Source: Stenotrophomonas maltophilia (GTDB lineage Bacteria > Pseudomonadota > Gammaproteobacteria > Xanthomonadales > Xanthomonadaceae). Taken from it: a DNA stretch of 64,000 nucleotides. The stretch lies in the NCBI RefSeq assembly GCF_039555535.1, contig NZ_CP154630.1, forward strand, positions 1,997,001 through 2,061,000, written 5' to 3'. Positions 9,535 through 18,363 of the stretch are shown here, in pieces. Position 1 is the first letter of the stretch; each line of letters starts with the position of its first letter. A program made the translations under genes and the position numbers. Below the pieces are notes generated by a model, which saw only the letters and a list, made by a program, of their open reading frames with translations, was not told the DNA's origin and ran no database searches.

Positions 9535-9625
9535 GTAGATCCACGCCATGCGTGGATGAATCTCCATCGAAATCGAATATTCCGAGAGTTGGACGAAGAG
9601 CAGCCGAGCATGGGCTCGGCTCTAC
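9535..9625. repeat. Two SMAG/REP palindromes
   Basis: A plus-orientation copy at 9535-9557 (GTAG, ATCCACGC, CAT, GCGTGGAT) and a minus-orientation copy at 9601-9625 (CAGCCGAGCATGGGCTCGGC then TCTAC) form a head-to-tail inverted pair between the AraC and VOC genes. Confidence 0.85.
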
Positions 9626-9715
9626 AGCAGGCCGTCGCCTACCCACAGGAGCCCGGCTGTTGCTTTGGCTTTGGCTGTCGCCTCTGCGGGTGCCGGGCGC
9701 CGCCCGGCCGAACCC

Positions 9716-10150
9716 TCACCGCCCCTGCGGATCCGGCCGGTGATGCACGTACTCGACCACCGTGCCATCGGGATGCACCGCGTTGAACGCCGCCCCGGTG
9801 GGTACCACCTGCAACGGGAAGATGATCTCGGCGCCAGCCGCGACCAGTTTGTCGTGATAGGGCCGGACGTCATCGACCAGCAGTGTCCCCGTGGTCGAAG
9901 TGAACGGTGCCAGCGCCGCCTCGCTGCCTTCGATCAGCAGGAACGCACCGACCATCGCCAGGCGCAGCCCGGCCTCCGGAAACGGGAACCCCGCATCGGC
10001 CACCACGCCCTGCAACTGCTCGTAGAAGGCCACGCTGCGCTCCAGCTCCCCCGGGGCCACGAACACCCGGATCAACACGCGCGGCGCGCGCTGGCTGGAG
10101 GTGTCACAGCGGTCGCGCCAGAGATGGTCGAAGTCGCGATGGACGGTCAT
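9716..10150 (-). CDS. VOC-superfamily (glyoxalase/bleomycin-resistance fold) protein
   Basis: A 144-residue protein of the vicinal oxygen chelate fold. The beta-alpha-beta-beta-beta pattern appears in VLIRVFVAPGELERSVAFYEQL and again in FTSTTGTLLVDDVRPYHDKL, ending with the family-typical FNAVHPDGTVVEYVHHRPD. Glutamate and histidine metal ligands are plausible (VEYVHH), but whether it is an enzyme or a binding protein is unknown. It is monocistronic and divergent from the GH3 gene. Confidence 0.8.
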   Translation of the reverse strand: MTVHRDFDHLWRDRCDTSSQRAPRVLIRVFVAPGELERSVAFYEQLQGVVADAGFPFPEAGLRLAMVGAFLLIEGSEAALAPFTSTTGTLLVDDVRPYHDKLVAAGAEIIFPLQVVPTGAAFNAVHPDGTVVEYVHHRPDPQGR

Positions 10151-10265
10151 GGGCTCGGTTCGTGGCCAGGGACCCTCATTATCGGCAGCCTCGCGCGGCG
10201 CGCTGATGACCGCCGGTGATGGCCTGATAACCGCTGGCCGGGTTGCCCCTGTGACTTAGGTCCTG

Positions 10266-10295
10266 TTGACAGGTGTGAACGCCCTCGCACAATCT
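10266..10295 (+). promoter_or_regulatory. Candidate sigma70 promoter of the GH3 gene
   Basis: A perfect TTGACA at 10266-10271 is followed after 17-18 bases by ACAATC/CAATCT, a weak -10. This would give a leader of about 190 bases before the GH3 ATG. The rest of the 337-base gap (10151-10487) shows no other gene or repeat that I can support. Confidence 0.4.
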
Positions 10296-10487
10296 TCACA
10301 GGATTGGGCCGCCCTGCGCGGCCTGGGCAGGCAGGTTGTCACGCCGGGAGGAGGGTCCCGCGCGCAGACCGGCCCGTCCATAGGCCTGCGGGACGTTGCC
10401 TGGCAACCCCTGCGCGGCATGAACGCTGCACCCTTCGGCGGCACTTTCCCTGGACCGATTGCCTTGGCAACGGAATTACGCCTGCCG

Positions 10488-13283
10488 ATGAAAACGTTTA
10501 CAAAGCCGCTTGCACTGTCCCTGGCCCTGTCTGCCGCACTGGCCGCCCCGGCCTGGGCCGACCCCGCCGCGTTCACTGTGCTGACCCTGGAACAGGCCCC
10601 GACGGACGAGGCGATGCCGGCCCTGGCCGCCCAGCTGAAGACCCTGCAGGTGGACGCGGTGAGCGTGCGCCAGGTGCAGCGCGGCATCGGCCAGGTCGAT
10701 CCGCTGCAGGTGCTGGCCGATGGCCTGGGCTACGAGTACCGCTTCATTGCTGCCGGCAAGGACGATGGCCAGACCCAGCGCGGCCAGGCCGTGCTGACCC
10801 GACTGCCGATCGCCGCTGAATCCGGCCCCGACCAGCCGGGCCTGAACTACCTGCGCCTGGACGACGGCCGCCACACCGTGGCGGTCTATACCGATGCCGG
10901 TGCAGGTGCGGCGCAGCTGCCGGCGCTGGTCACCCGTTCGCGGCTGGGTGCACCGGCGGTGCTGCTCGGCGCGGTGGCCGGTGAATCGGCCAAGGCCGCA
11001 GGCTTCGATCCGGCGCGTGTGGCGTTGGAAGCCGATGCCAGCTATTTCAGCGATGGCTTCCAGGCCGCCAGCAGTGCGCCGTTCAAGGTGGAAGGCAGTA
11101 CCCTGCGCGCCACCCTGCTGACCCTGGCCTATGCCGCCGACAAACATGGCGACAGGCCGTGGATGGACACCACCCTCAACGCCGATGCGCGCGCTGCGCT
11201 GCTGCTGAAGGCGATGACCGAGGACGAGAAGTTCCAGATGCTGCACAGCTATTTCGGGCTGGGCAAGGACGGTGGCCCGCTGCCGGAAGGCGCGGTCGGT
11301 TCGGCCGGTTTCGTGCCGGGCGTGGCGCGGCTGGGCATTCCGTCGCAGCAATCGGCCGATGCCGGCGTCGGCGTGACCAATCCCGGTGGTATCCGTCCGG
11401 GTGACTTTGCCACCGCCATGCCGTCCGGCCCGTCCACCGCCTCCAGCTGGAACCGCGATGTGGCCTTCGCCGGTGGCGCCACGATGGGCCGCGAGGCATG
11501 GCAGCAGCGCTTCAACATCCTGCTGTCAGGCAGCGTCAACCTGCAGCGCGACCCGCGCAACGGGCGCAATTTCGAATACGCCGGTGAAGACCCGCTGCTG
11601 GCCGGCTCGATGGTTGGCGCGCTGATCCAGGGCGTGCAGAGCCAGCACGTGATCTCCTCGATGAAGCACTTCGCGCTGAACGACATGGAGACCCGTCGCA
11701 ACTTCCACGACGTGCGCATCGGCGAACAGGCCATGCACGAGTCGGACCTGCTGGCCTTCGAGATCGCGCTGGAGGCTGGCCGCCCGGGCGTGGCGATGTG
11801 CTCGTACAACAAGATCAACGGCACCTACGGCTGCGAGAACGGCTACCTGATGAACCAGGTGCTGAAGCAGGAATGGAAGTTCCCCGGTTTCGTGATGTCC
11901 GACTGGGGCGGCGTGCACAGTGGTTCGAAGGCCGCGCTGGCCGGCCTGGACCAGCAGTCGGCCGGTGAAGTGTTCGATGCGGCCGTGTTCTTCGATGAAC
12001 CGCTGCGCCTGGCCGTGCACGGTGGCGTGGTGCCGCAGGCGCGCCTGAATGACATGGTGGCGCGCATCCTGCGCACGATGTTCCTGCATGGCAACTTCGA
12101 CAATCCGCCGCAGCACCAGAAGGTCGATGCCGAGGCCGGTTTCGCCGTCGCCCAGCGTACAGTGGAAGAAGGCAGCGTGCTGCTGCGCAATGAGGGCAAC
12201 CTGCTGCCGCTTGCCGACAGCGTGAAGCGCATCGTCATCATCGGCGGCCATGCCGACAAGGGCGTGATCGGTGGCGGTGGTTCGTCGATGGTGGGCGTGA
12301 CCGCCAAGGGCACCAATGCGGTGCCGGGCGTGCTGCCGACCACCTGGCCGGGCCCGGTGATCTTCCACCCGTCCTCGCCGCTGGAATCGCTGCGTGCGGC
12401 GCGCCCGGACGCGACCATCGAGTACGTGGACGGCAGCAATGCCGCCGCTGCGGCCAAGGCAGCCGCGCAGGCCGACGTGGCCATCGTGTTCGCCACCCAG
12501 TGGGCCGCCGAATCGGTGGACCTGCCGGACATGCAGCTGCCGGACAACCAGGATGCCCTGATCTCGGCAGTGGCCAAGGCCAACCCGAAGACCGTGCTGG
12601 TGCTGGAAACCAACGGCCCGGTGCGCACGCCTTGGCTGGCGCAGGTGCCGGCGATGCTGCAGGCCTGGTACCCGGGCATCCGCGGCGGTGAAGGCATCGC
12701 CGCGCTGCTGACCGGCCAGGCCAACCCGTCCGGCCGCCTGCCGGTGACCTGGGTGGTGGACGAATCGCAGCTGCCGCGCCCGCACATCGACGGCCTCGGC
12801 TTCAAGCCGGCCAAGCCGTTCGGTGATGTGTTCGATTTCGATATCGAAGGCGCCAACGTCGGCTACAAGTGGATGGCGGCCAAGGGCCTGACCCCGACCT
12901 TCGCGTTCGGTCACGGCCTGTCCTACACCTCGTTCGCCTATGAAAACCTGAAGGTGAGCGTGGAGGGTTCGCGCCTGGTCGCCAGCGTCGACATCCGCAA
13001 TACCGGCAAGCGCGCCGGCGCCGACGTGGCCCAGCTGTACCTGAAGCTGCCGGCCGGCAGCACCACGCCGATCCGCCTGATCGGCTACGACAAGGTGAAC
13101 CTGCAGCCGGGAGAACAGCGCCGCATCCGCATCGAAGCCGAGCCGAAGACCCTGGCCCACTACGATGCACAGGCGCGCCAGTGGAAGATCGACGGCGGCA
13201 CCTACCAGGTGCAGCTGTCGCGCAATGCGGCCGAGCCGCTGCAGAGCGTGGACGTGCAGCTGGTGGAGCAGGTGCTGCGCTGA
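10488..13283 (+). CDS. Secreted glycoside hydrolase family 3 beta-glucosidase with an extra N-terminal domain
   Basis: A 931-residue exported GH3 enzyme. The signal peptide is MKTFTKPLALSLALSAALAA to about residue 22. Residues about 25-220 are not GH3; they resemble a degenerate endonuclease/exonuclease/phosphatase (EEP) fold, with GYEYRFIAAGK and RGQAVLTRLPI in the expected order. GH3 begins near residue 225 (NADARAALLLKAMTEDEKF). The nucleophile Asp472 lies in GFVMSDWGGVHS, and KHFALND and AMPSGPSTASSWNRD are further GH3 blocks. The C-terminal alpha/beta sandwich and fibronectin III-like domains end near VDVQLVEQVLR. It probably releases terminal glucose or other sugars from beta-linked oligosaccharides in the periplasm or outside the cell. 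It is monocistronic with its own terminator. Confidence 0.9.
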   Translation: MKTFTKPLALSLALSAALAAPAWADPAAFTVLTLEQAPTDEAMPALAAQLKTLQVDAVSVRQVQRGIGQVDPLQVLADGLGYEYRFIAAGKDDGQTQRGQAVLTRLPIAAESGPDQPGLNYLRLDDGRHTVAVYTDAGAGAAQLPALVTRSRLGAPAVLLGAVAGESAKAAGFDPARVALEADASYFSDGFQAASSAPFKVEGSTLRATLLTLAYAADKHGDRPWMDTTLNADARAALLLKAMTEDEKFQMLHSYFGLGKDGGPLPEGAVGSAGFVPGVARLGIPSQQSADAGVGVTNPGGIRPGDFATAMPSGPSTASSWNRDVAFAGGATMGREAWQQRFNILLSGSVNLQRDPRNGRNFEYAGEDPLLAGSMVGALIQGVQSQHVISSMKHFALNDMETRRNFHDVRIGEQAMHESDLLAFEIALEAGRPGVAMCSYNKINGTYGCENGYLMNQVLKQEWKFPGFVMSDWGGVHSGSKAALAGLDQQSAGEVFDAAVFFDEPLRLAVHGGVVPQARLNDMVARILRTMFLHGNFDNPPQHQKVDAEAGFAVAQRTVEEGSVLLRNEGNLLPLADSVKRIVIIGGHADKGVIGGGGSSMVGVTAKGTNAVPGVLPTTWPGPVIFHPSSPLESLRAARPDATIEYVDGSNAAAAAKAAAQADVAIVFATQWAAESVDLPDMQLPDNQDALISAVAKANPKTVLVLETNGPVRTPWLAQVPAMLQAWYPGIRGGEGIAALLTGQANPSGRLPVTWVVDESQLPRPHIDGLGFKPAKPFGDVFDFDIEGANVGYKWMAAKGLTPTFAFGHGLSYTSFAYENLKVSVEGSRLVASVDIRNTGKRAGADVAQLYLKLPAGSTTPIRLIGYDKVNLQPGEQRRIRIEAEPKTLAHYDAQARQWKIDGGTYQVQLSRNAAEPLQSVDVQLVEQVLR

Positions 13284-13292
13284 TGCCTGAAG

Positions 13293-13320
13293 ACACGGCC
13301 CCGGAAGGGGCCGTGTTTGT
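13293..13320 (+). terminator. Intrinsic terminator of the GH3 gene
   Basis: Ten-bp stem ACACGGCCCC / GGGGCCGTGT with GGAA loop, followed by TTGTTTG, ten bases after the GH3 stop. Confidence 0.85.
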
Positions 13321-13338
13321 TTGCAGATTGCCGCTGCG

Positions 13339-13435
13339 CTCGCCGGGCACGGCCCGGCGCTACCGGATATCTACTGTAGAGCCGAGCCCATGCTCGGCTG
13401 TTGTAGAGCGGAGCCGAGCGTGGGCTCGGCTCTAC
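13339..13435. repeat. Cluster of three SMAG/REP palindromes
   Basis: Three copies in alternating orientation: minus at 13339-13363 (GCCGGGCACGGCCCGGC core then CTAC), plus at 13376-13400 (GTAGAGCCGAGCCCATGCTC) and minus at 13411-13435. They fill the gap between the convergent GH3 and LysR genes. Confidence 0.88.
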
Positions 13436-13463
13436 AGAAGGCCGCGCCCGGCGGACGCCGTCA

Positions 13464-14369
13464 TCACCCGGGCGTGCCGGTGAACCACCCGCGCAGGAAA
13501 TCGATCAGCTGACGCACCTTCGGCGAGGGCTGCGTGCTGTGCGGGTAGACCGCGTACACGCTCTGCTGCGGGAAGCGGTGCTGGCGCAGTACCGGGCGCA
13601 GCCGGTCCTGGGCCAGATCGTCCTCGATCAGCCAACGTGGCAGCACGGTGACCCCGGCGCCGGCCACGGCGAAAGCGCGCAGGCTGCTGGCACCATCTAC
13701 GCGCACTACCGCATTGCCCGGGTTGGTGGCAAACAAGGCGTCGCTGCCATCCGGCGCTACCACCGGCACATCGGCCAGGCGCGGGTAGCCCAGGCGGGGC
13801 AGGGTGCCCAGCTGCACGGGGTCATCGGCAGCATCGGCAGAGGGCAGGCGTACGAGCAGGGACGGAGCCGCCACCGCGCACAGTGGATGGCGTTCCAGCT
13901 CGCTGGCATGCAGCCCTGAATCCGGCAGGCGGCCGAGGCGGATGGCCAGGTCGAAGCGTTCGGGAATCAGGTCGGCCGGTGCCGGTGAGGTCGACAGGTG
14001 CAGCTGCAGGGCCGGGTGCCGCGCACGGAAGGCCTCCAACGCAGGAATCAAGCGTAGCTGGGCGTACTCCGGCGTGGTGGTCAGGCGCAGCACGCCCTGC
14101 AGCTGATGCTGGTCGCGGCGCGCGGCATCGATCGCTGCCTGTGCGGCGTCCAACGCCTGCACGCAGTGCTGCAGGAACTGTTCGCCGGCCTCGGTCAGGG
14201 CCAGGTGGCGGGTGCTGCGCAGCAGTAGGGTCACGCCCAGCTCCTGCTCCAGCCGCTTCAGGTTGAAGCTGACCACCGCGCGGCTGAGGCCGAGCCGATC
14301 GGCTGCTGCGGTGAGGCTGCCGGCCTCGACCACGGCGCGGAAGATATCGAAGCGATCGAGGCTGACCAT
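13464..14369 (-). CDS. LysR-family transcriptional regulator (likely controls the divergent MFS gene)
   Basis: A 301-residue LysR protein with the DNA-binding helix-turn-helix in FRAVVEAGSLTAAADRLGLSR followed by VVSFNLKRLEQELGVTLLLRS, and an effector domain of the CrgA group. It is divergent from the MFS exporter gene 105 bases away, and the gap holds a 19-base dyad (14381-14399) twelve bases upstream of its own start, the classic arrangement for LysR autoregulation and control of an adjacent exporter. Confidence 0.92.
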   Translation of the reverse strand: MVSLDRFDIFRAVVEAGSLTAAADRLGLSRAVVSFNLKRLEQELGVTLLLRSTRHLALTEAGEQFLQHCVQALDAAQAAIDAARRDQHQLQGVLRLTTTPEYAQLRLIPALEAFRARHPALQLHLSTSPAPADLIPERFDLAIRLGRLPDSGLHASELERHPLCAVAAPSLLVRLPSADAADDPVQLGTLPRLGYPRLADVPVVAPDGSDALFATNPGNAVVRVDGASSLRAFAVAGAGVTVLPRWLIEDDLAQDRLRPVLRQHRFPQQSVYAVYPHSTQPSPKVRQLIDFLRGWFTGTPG

Positions 14370-14380
14370 GGCAATTCATT

Positions 14381-14399
14381 GTCAAAGTGGATTTGACAG
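14381..14399. promoter_or_regulatory. LysR-type operator dyad between regulator and MFS gene
   Basis: A perfect inverted repeat TGTCAAA-GTGGA-TTTGACA lies twelve bases upstream of the LysR start and 76 bases upstream of the MFS start. LysR regulators commonly bind interrupted dyads of this size at divergent promoters. Confidence 0.6.
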
Positions 14400-14474
14400 T
14401 GTTGCAGTTGCTGTCGTGTTTTTCCAACAAGGCCCGCACGGCATGCTGGCCGCTTCCCTGTTGGAGCGCCGCCG

Positions 14475-15833
14475 ATGCCGTCCCCCCGCCTGCGCCATGA
14501 GGCGATCTTCCTGCTGGTATTCGCCCTGGATCTGGGCAACATGTTCATCGCCACGGTGGCCTATCCGGCATTGGCAGCGGAGCTGCACGCCGACGTCAGC
14601 ACCCTGGCCTGGGTCGGCACGGCGTACATGCTGGGCCTGAGCGTAGTGATTCCGCTGGCGCCGTGGCTGGCCGCGCGCTGTGGCGAGCGTCGCCTGCTGC
14701 TGGTGGCGTTGCTGTTGTTCGCGGTCGCCGCTGTGCTGGCTGGCGCAGCGCCAGGAATCGGCTGGCTGCTCGGCTGGCGCCTGCTGCAGGGCCTGGCCGG
14801 TGGCCTGCTGATTCCCGTGGCGCAGGCAGCCGCCTATCGACAGTGCACGCCGGGCCAGCGTGGCGCGCTGACCCGCCGCATCCTGCTGGTTGCGCTGCTG
14901 GTACCAGCACTGGCGCCCGCGCTCGGTGGGCTGCTGGTGCAGTGGTTGTCCTGGCGCGGTGTGCTCTGGGCCAGCCTGCCGCTGGCCGTGCTGGCGATTG
15001 GACTGGTGCTGGCGTGGATGCCGGCCGATGGCGCGCGCAGTGCGCCGCGCCTGCAGGCCTATGCGCTGTCTACCGCGATGCTGGCGCTGGGCGCGCTGCT
15101 GCTGGCGCTGACCTGGCTGGGCGAACCCGACCATCGGGCCGCCGGTGCCGCATTGCTGCTGATCGCATTGCTGCTGGCGGCATTCCACCTGCGGCATGCA
15201 CGACGGCAGGCGCACCCGTTGCTGCGCTGGTCGCTGCTGTCCCATCGCAGGCTGCGGCTGGCAATGCTGGTGTATCTGGCAGTGCCCGGCGTGTTCATCG
15301 GCAGTCAGCTGGTCAGCACGCTGCAGCTGCACCAGGCCGGTTACAGCGCCGCGCGCATCGGCGCATTGATGCTGCCGTGGGCGCTGGCCTCGGCCATCGC
15401 GATCACGGCCAGCAAGCGCCTGCTGGCCCGGTTCGGCCCGGCCACGGTACTGCGCGTGGGCATGCTGCTGCAGGCCAGTGGGCTGCTATTGATGGCGCTG
15501 CTGCCTCAGCCCGCCTTCGCATCGGCCGCGCTGTTGTTCGCGCTGATGGGCGCTGGCGGCAGCCTGTGCAGCAGTACCGCGCAGACGCTGGCCTTCCATG
15601 GCGTGGAGGGGGAGGCGCTGGGCGATGCCAGTGCCCTCTGGAACCTCAACCGCCAGCTCAGTTTCTGCCTCGGTACTGCGGCCATCGCGCTGCTGCTGGC
15701 ACTGGCCATGCAATGGCTGCCGGCCCATGCCACCGGCGTGGCGCTGGGTCTGGCCGCCGTACTTACCCTGCTGCCCCTGGCGCTGTTGCGCCGGCCGCAA
15801 CAGCTTTCCTTTCCGCAACCCGAGAATGCCTGA
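14475..15833 (+). CDS. MFS transporter, drug:H+ antiporter type
   Basis: A 452-residue major facilitator protein. Hydrophobic segments alternate along the whole chain, consistent with 12-14 helices. The loop 2-3 region (LAPWLAARCGERRLLLVALLL) fits motif A loosely, and LQGLAGGLLIPVAQAAAYRQ resembles motif B/C of the DHA2/EmrB-Bcr group. It probably exports a small toxic compound across the inner membrane; the substrate is unknown. Its stop overlaps the start of the small SnoaL-like gene (TGATG) and it is divergent from a LysR regulator, so the three genes form one functional unit. Confidence 0.88.
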   Translation: MPSPRLRHEAIFLLVFALDLGNMFIATVAYPALAAELHADVSTLAWVGTAYMLGLSVVIPLAPWLAARCGERRLLLVALLLFAVAAVLAGAAPGIGWLLGWRLLQGLAGGLLIPVAQAAAYRQCTPGQRGALTRRILLVALLVPALAPALGGLLVQWLSWRGVLWASLPLAVLAIGLVLAWMPADGARSAPRLQAYALSTAMLALGALLLALTWLGEPDHRAAGAALLLIALLLAAFHLRHARRQAHPLLRWSLLSHRRLRLAMLVYLAVPGVFIGSQLVSTLQLHQAGYSAARIGALMLPWALASAIAITASKRLLARFGPATVLRVGMLLQASGLLLMALLPQPAFASAALLFALMGAGGSLCSSTAQTLAFHGVEGEALGDASALWNLNRQLSFCLGTAAIALLLALAMQWLPAHATGVALGLAAVLTLLPLALLRRPQQLSFPQPENA

Positions 15834-16219
15834 TGGATACCACCGCAGAACATGAAATCCACCACCTGCACGACAAACTGCAGGGCTGGTTCCGTGCCGA
15901 CGTCAGCACCGATGCGCTGGATGGTCTGATGGCCCATTTCTGCGCAGACTTCAGCATGGTCGGCATCGCAGGGCGGCGGCTGGATCGCGATGCCGTGCAG
16001 GCGCTGTTCGTGGGAGGCCATGGCGCGCGCGCCGGGTTGCAGATCAGCATCGAGGCCGTGCAGGCCGTGGAAGCGCCGTCACCGTTGGCGGTGCTGCGTT
16101 ATCGCGAAGGCCATTCGATCGATGGCGGCACGCCTGCTTGGCGGGAGTCGCTGGCGGTGCTGCGGCAGGAAGCCGGGTGCTGGCGCTGGCTGGCCCTGCA
16201 CGAAGTGCCGGCGGCCTGA
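15833..16219 (+). CDS. Small SnoaL/DUF4440-like (NTF2-fold) protein
   Basis: A 128-residue protein that resembles the NTF2-fold SnoaL/DUF4440 group in length and layout: an N-terminal helix (HHLHDKLQGWFRAD), the HFCADFSMVGIAGRRLDRDAV segment and a beta-rich C-terminus ending with EAGCWRWLALHEVP. Its ATG overlaps the MFS stop as TGATG, so translation is coupled. Catalytic or binding function is unknown; a substrate-handling accessory to the exporter is only a guess. A REP pair follows its stop. Confidence 0.7.
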   Translation: MDTTAEHEIHHLHDKLQGWFRADVSTDALDGLMAHFCADFSMVGIAGRRLDRDAVQALFVGGHGARAGLQISIEAVQAVEAPSPLAVLRYREGHSIDGGTPAWRESLAVLRQEAGCWRWLALHEVPAA

Positions 16220-16223
16220 TGTT

Positions 16224-16298
16224 GTAGAGCCGAGCCCAGGCTCGGCTGGGGCCACCGCAACCTGCCCGAAAAGCAGCCGAGCGTGGGCTCGGCTCTAC
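16224..16298. repeat. Inverted pair of SMAG/REP palindromes
   Basis: Plus-orientation copy at 16224-16248 (GTAGAGCCGAGCCCAGGCTC) and minus-orientation copy at 16274-16298 (CAGCCGAGCGTGGGCTCGGC then TCTAC), separated by 25 bases, directly after the SnoaL-like gene. Confidence 0.88.
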
Positions 16299-16440
16299 AG
16301 CGTCGGGTCTGCGCACGCCTACCCGGCCGCACATGTGCCATCAGTCCTGCCTGCATCCGCCGCAGAATGCAAAGTCCGCCCACACCTCATGGCTCAAGGC
16401 AGGAGTAGGCTTGAGGCTTTCCTGCCGGGAGGGGTTGTCC

Positions 16441-18351
16441 ATGCGTGTGCGTGCCGTCGCTGTAGCCATTGCCCTTTGCCTGTCCAGCACCGTGCTGGCC
16501 GCCGATACCCCGCCGATGACCCCGGACATCAGCGGCAAGCCCTTCGTTGCCCCTGATGTCGGTCGTGACTACGACAAGCGCGTGGTGATGGTGCCGATGC
16601 GTGATGGCACCAGGCTGTATACGGTGATCGTGGTGCCCAAGGGCGCCCGCAATGCCCCGATCCTGCTGACCCGCACCCCCTACGATGCCGCTGGCCGCGC
16701 CAGCCGCAGTGATTCGCCGCGCATGCGCGACCTGCTGCCGCAGGGCGACGAGGTGTTCGTCGACGGCGGTTACATCCGCGTGTTCCAGGACATCCGTGGC
16801 AAGTACGGCTCCGAAGGCGATTACGTGATGACTCGGCCGTTGCGCGGGCCGTTGAACAACACCCAGGTCGACCACTCCACCGACGCCTGGGACACCATAG
16901 ATTGGCTGGTGAAGAACGTGCCGGAGAGCAATGGCAAGGTCGGCATGCTCGGCTCGTCCTACGAGGGCTTCACCGTGGTAATGGCGCTGACCGACCCACA
17001 CCCTGCGCTGAAGGTGGCCGCACCGCAGAGCCCGATGGTCGATGGCTGGATGGGTGACGACTGGCTCAACTACGGTGCATTCCGCCAGGTCAACTTCAAC
17101 TATTTCGCGATGCAGACCGAGAAGCGTGGCAAGGGTACGCCACTGCCCAGCCTCGGTTACGATGACTACAGCACCTTCCTGCGCATCGGTTCGGCTGGCG
17201 ACTACGCGCGTTTCACCGGCGTGGACCAGCTGACCTGGTGGAAGAAGCTGGTCGAGCACCCGGCCTATGACGGCTTCTGGCAGGGCCAGGCGCTGGACGC
17301 GGTAATGGCGAAAACACCGTTGAAGGTGCCGACCATGTGGCTGCAGGGCCTGTGGGACCAGGAGGACATGTGGGGTGCCAACCACGCCTACCAGGCGATG
17401 GAAGGGCGCGACAGCGGCAACAACCGCAACTACCTGGTGATGGGCCCGTGGCGACACAGCCAGGTGAACTACAGTGGCAGTGAGCTGGGCGCGCTGAAGT
17501 TCGATGGCGATACCGCATTGCAGTTCCGTCGCGATGTGCTCAAGCCGTTCTTCGACCAGTACCTGGTGGACGGTGCGCCGAAGGCCGACACGCCGCCGGT
17601 GCTGATCTACAACACCGGCGAAAATCACTGGGATCGCCTGAAGGGTTGGCCGCGCAGCTGCGACAAGGGCTGTGCTGCCAGCAGCAAGCCGCTGTACCTG
17701 CGTGCCGGCGGCAAGCTGGCGTTCCAGGCGCCGGCGGCGGGCGAGGGCGACTTCGAGGAGTACGTGTCCGACCCGGCCAAGCCGGTGCCGTTCGTGCCGC
17801 GTCCGGTCCGCTTCGGTGACCGCGACATGTGGACCACCTGGCTGGTCAAGGACCAGCGCTTCGTCGATGGTCGCCCGGACGTGCTGACTTTCATGACCGA
17901 ACCGTTGACCGCGCCACTGCGCATCGGCGGCGCGCCGGTAGTGCACCTGCAGGCCTCGACCAGCGGCACCGACAGCGACTGGGTGGTGAAGCTGATCGAT
18001 GTGTATCCGGACCAGGAGGCCTCGGCGCCGGAGATGGGCGGCTATGAGCTGCCGGTGTCACTGGCGATCTTCCGCGGCCGCTATCGTGAGAGCTTCAGTG
18101 ATCCGAAGCCGCTGGCGGCCAACCAGGTGCTGCCGTACCGCTTCGACCTGCCCAACGCCAACCACACCTTCCAGAAGGGGCACCGGGTGATGGTGCAGGT
18201 GCAGTCCAGCCTGTTCCCGCTGTATGACCGGAACCCGCAGACCTACGTGCCGAACATCTACCTGGCCAAGCCGGGCGATTACCAGAAGGCCACGCAGCGG
18301 GTCTGGCACAGTGCGGCGCAGGCCAGCTACATCGATCTGCCGGTGTATTGA
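16441..18351 (+). CDS. Alpha-amino acid ester hydrolase (CocE/NonD S15-like family)
   Basis: A 636-residue exported serine hydrolase. It has a signal peptide (MRVRAVAVAIALCLSSTVLA), an alpha/beta hydrolase core, a helical cap and a C-terminal jelly-roll domain (about residue 440 to the end). The nucleophile is Ser173 in the G-x-S-Y-x-G motif GSSYEG; Asp306 (GLWDQED) and His339 (GPWRHSQ) complete the triad. These sit one residue from the Ser174/Asp307/His340 triad known for the Xanthomonas citri enzyme, and the length is nearly identical. Such enzymes hydrolyse or transfer alpha-amino acyl esters, including semisynthetic beta-lactams carrying an alpha-amino group. The physiological substrate is unknown. 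It is monocistronic. Confidence 0.9.
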   Translation: MRVRAVAVAIALCLSSTVLAADTPPMTPDISGKPFVAPDVGRDYDKRVVMVPMRDGTRLYTVIVVPKGARNAPILLTRTPYDAAGRASRSDSPRMRDLLPQGDEVFVDGGYIRVFQDIRGKYGSEGDYVMTRPLRGPLNNTQVDHSTDAWDTIDWLVKNVPESNGKVGMLGSSYEGFTVVMALTDPHPALKVAAPQSPMVDGWMGDDWLNYGAFRQVNFNYFAMQTEKRGKGTPLPSLGYDDYSTFLRIGSAGDYARFTGVDQLTWWKKLVEHPAYDGFWQGQALDAVMAKTPLKVPTMWLQGLWDQEDMWGANHAYQAMEGRDSGNNRNYLVMGPWRHSQVNYSGSELGALKFDGDTALQFRRDVLKPFFDQYLVDGAPKADTPPVLIYNTGENHWDRLKGWPRSCDKGCAASSKPLYLRAGGKLAFQAPAAGEGDFEEYVSDPAKPVPFVPRPVRFGDRDMWTTWLVKDQRFVDGRPDVLTFMTEPLTAPLRIGGAPVVHLQASTSGTDSDWVVKLIDVYPDQEASAPEMGGYELPVSLAIFRGRYRESFSDPKPLAANQVLPYRFDLPNANHTFQKGHRVMVQVQSSLFPLYDRNPQTYVPNIYLAKPGDYQKATQRVWHSAAQASYIDLPVY

Positions 18352-18363
18352 GGTTGGTGAGAT

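Noticed and set aside
9526..9567. Longer start of the AraC protein (adding 14 residues)
   Set aside because: The extra codons are encoded by a REP palindrome, which is inserted intergenic sequence; the conserved protein starts at 9525.
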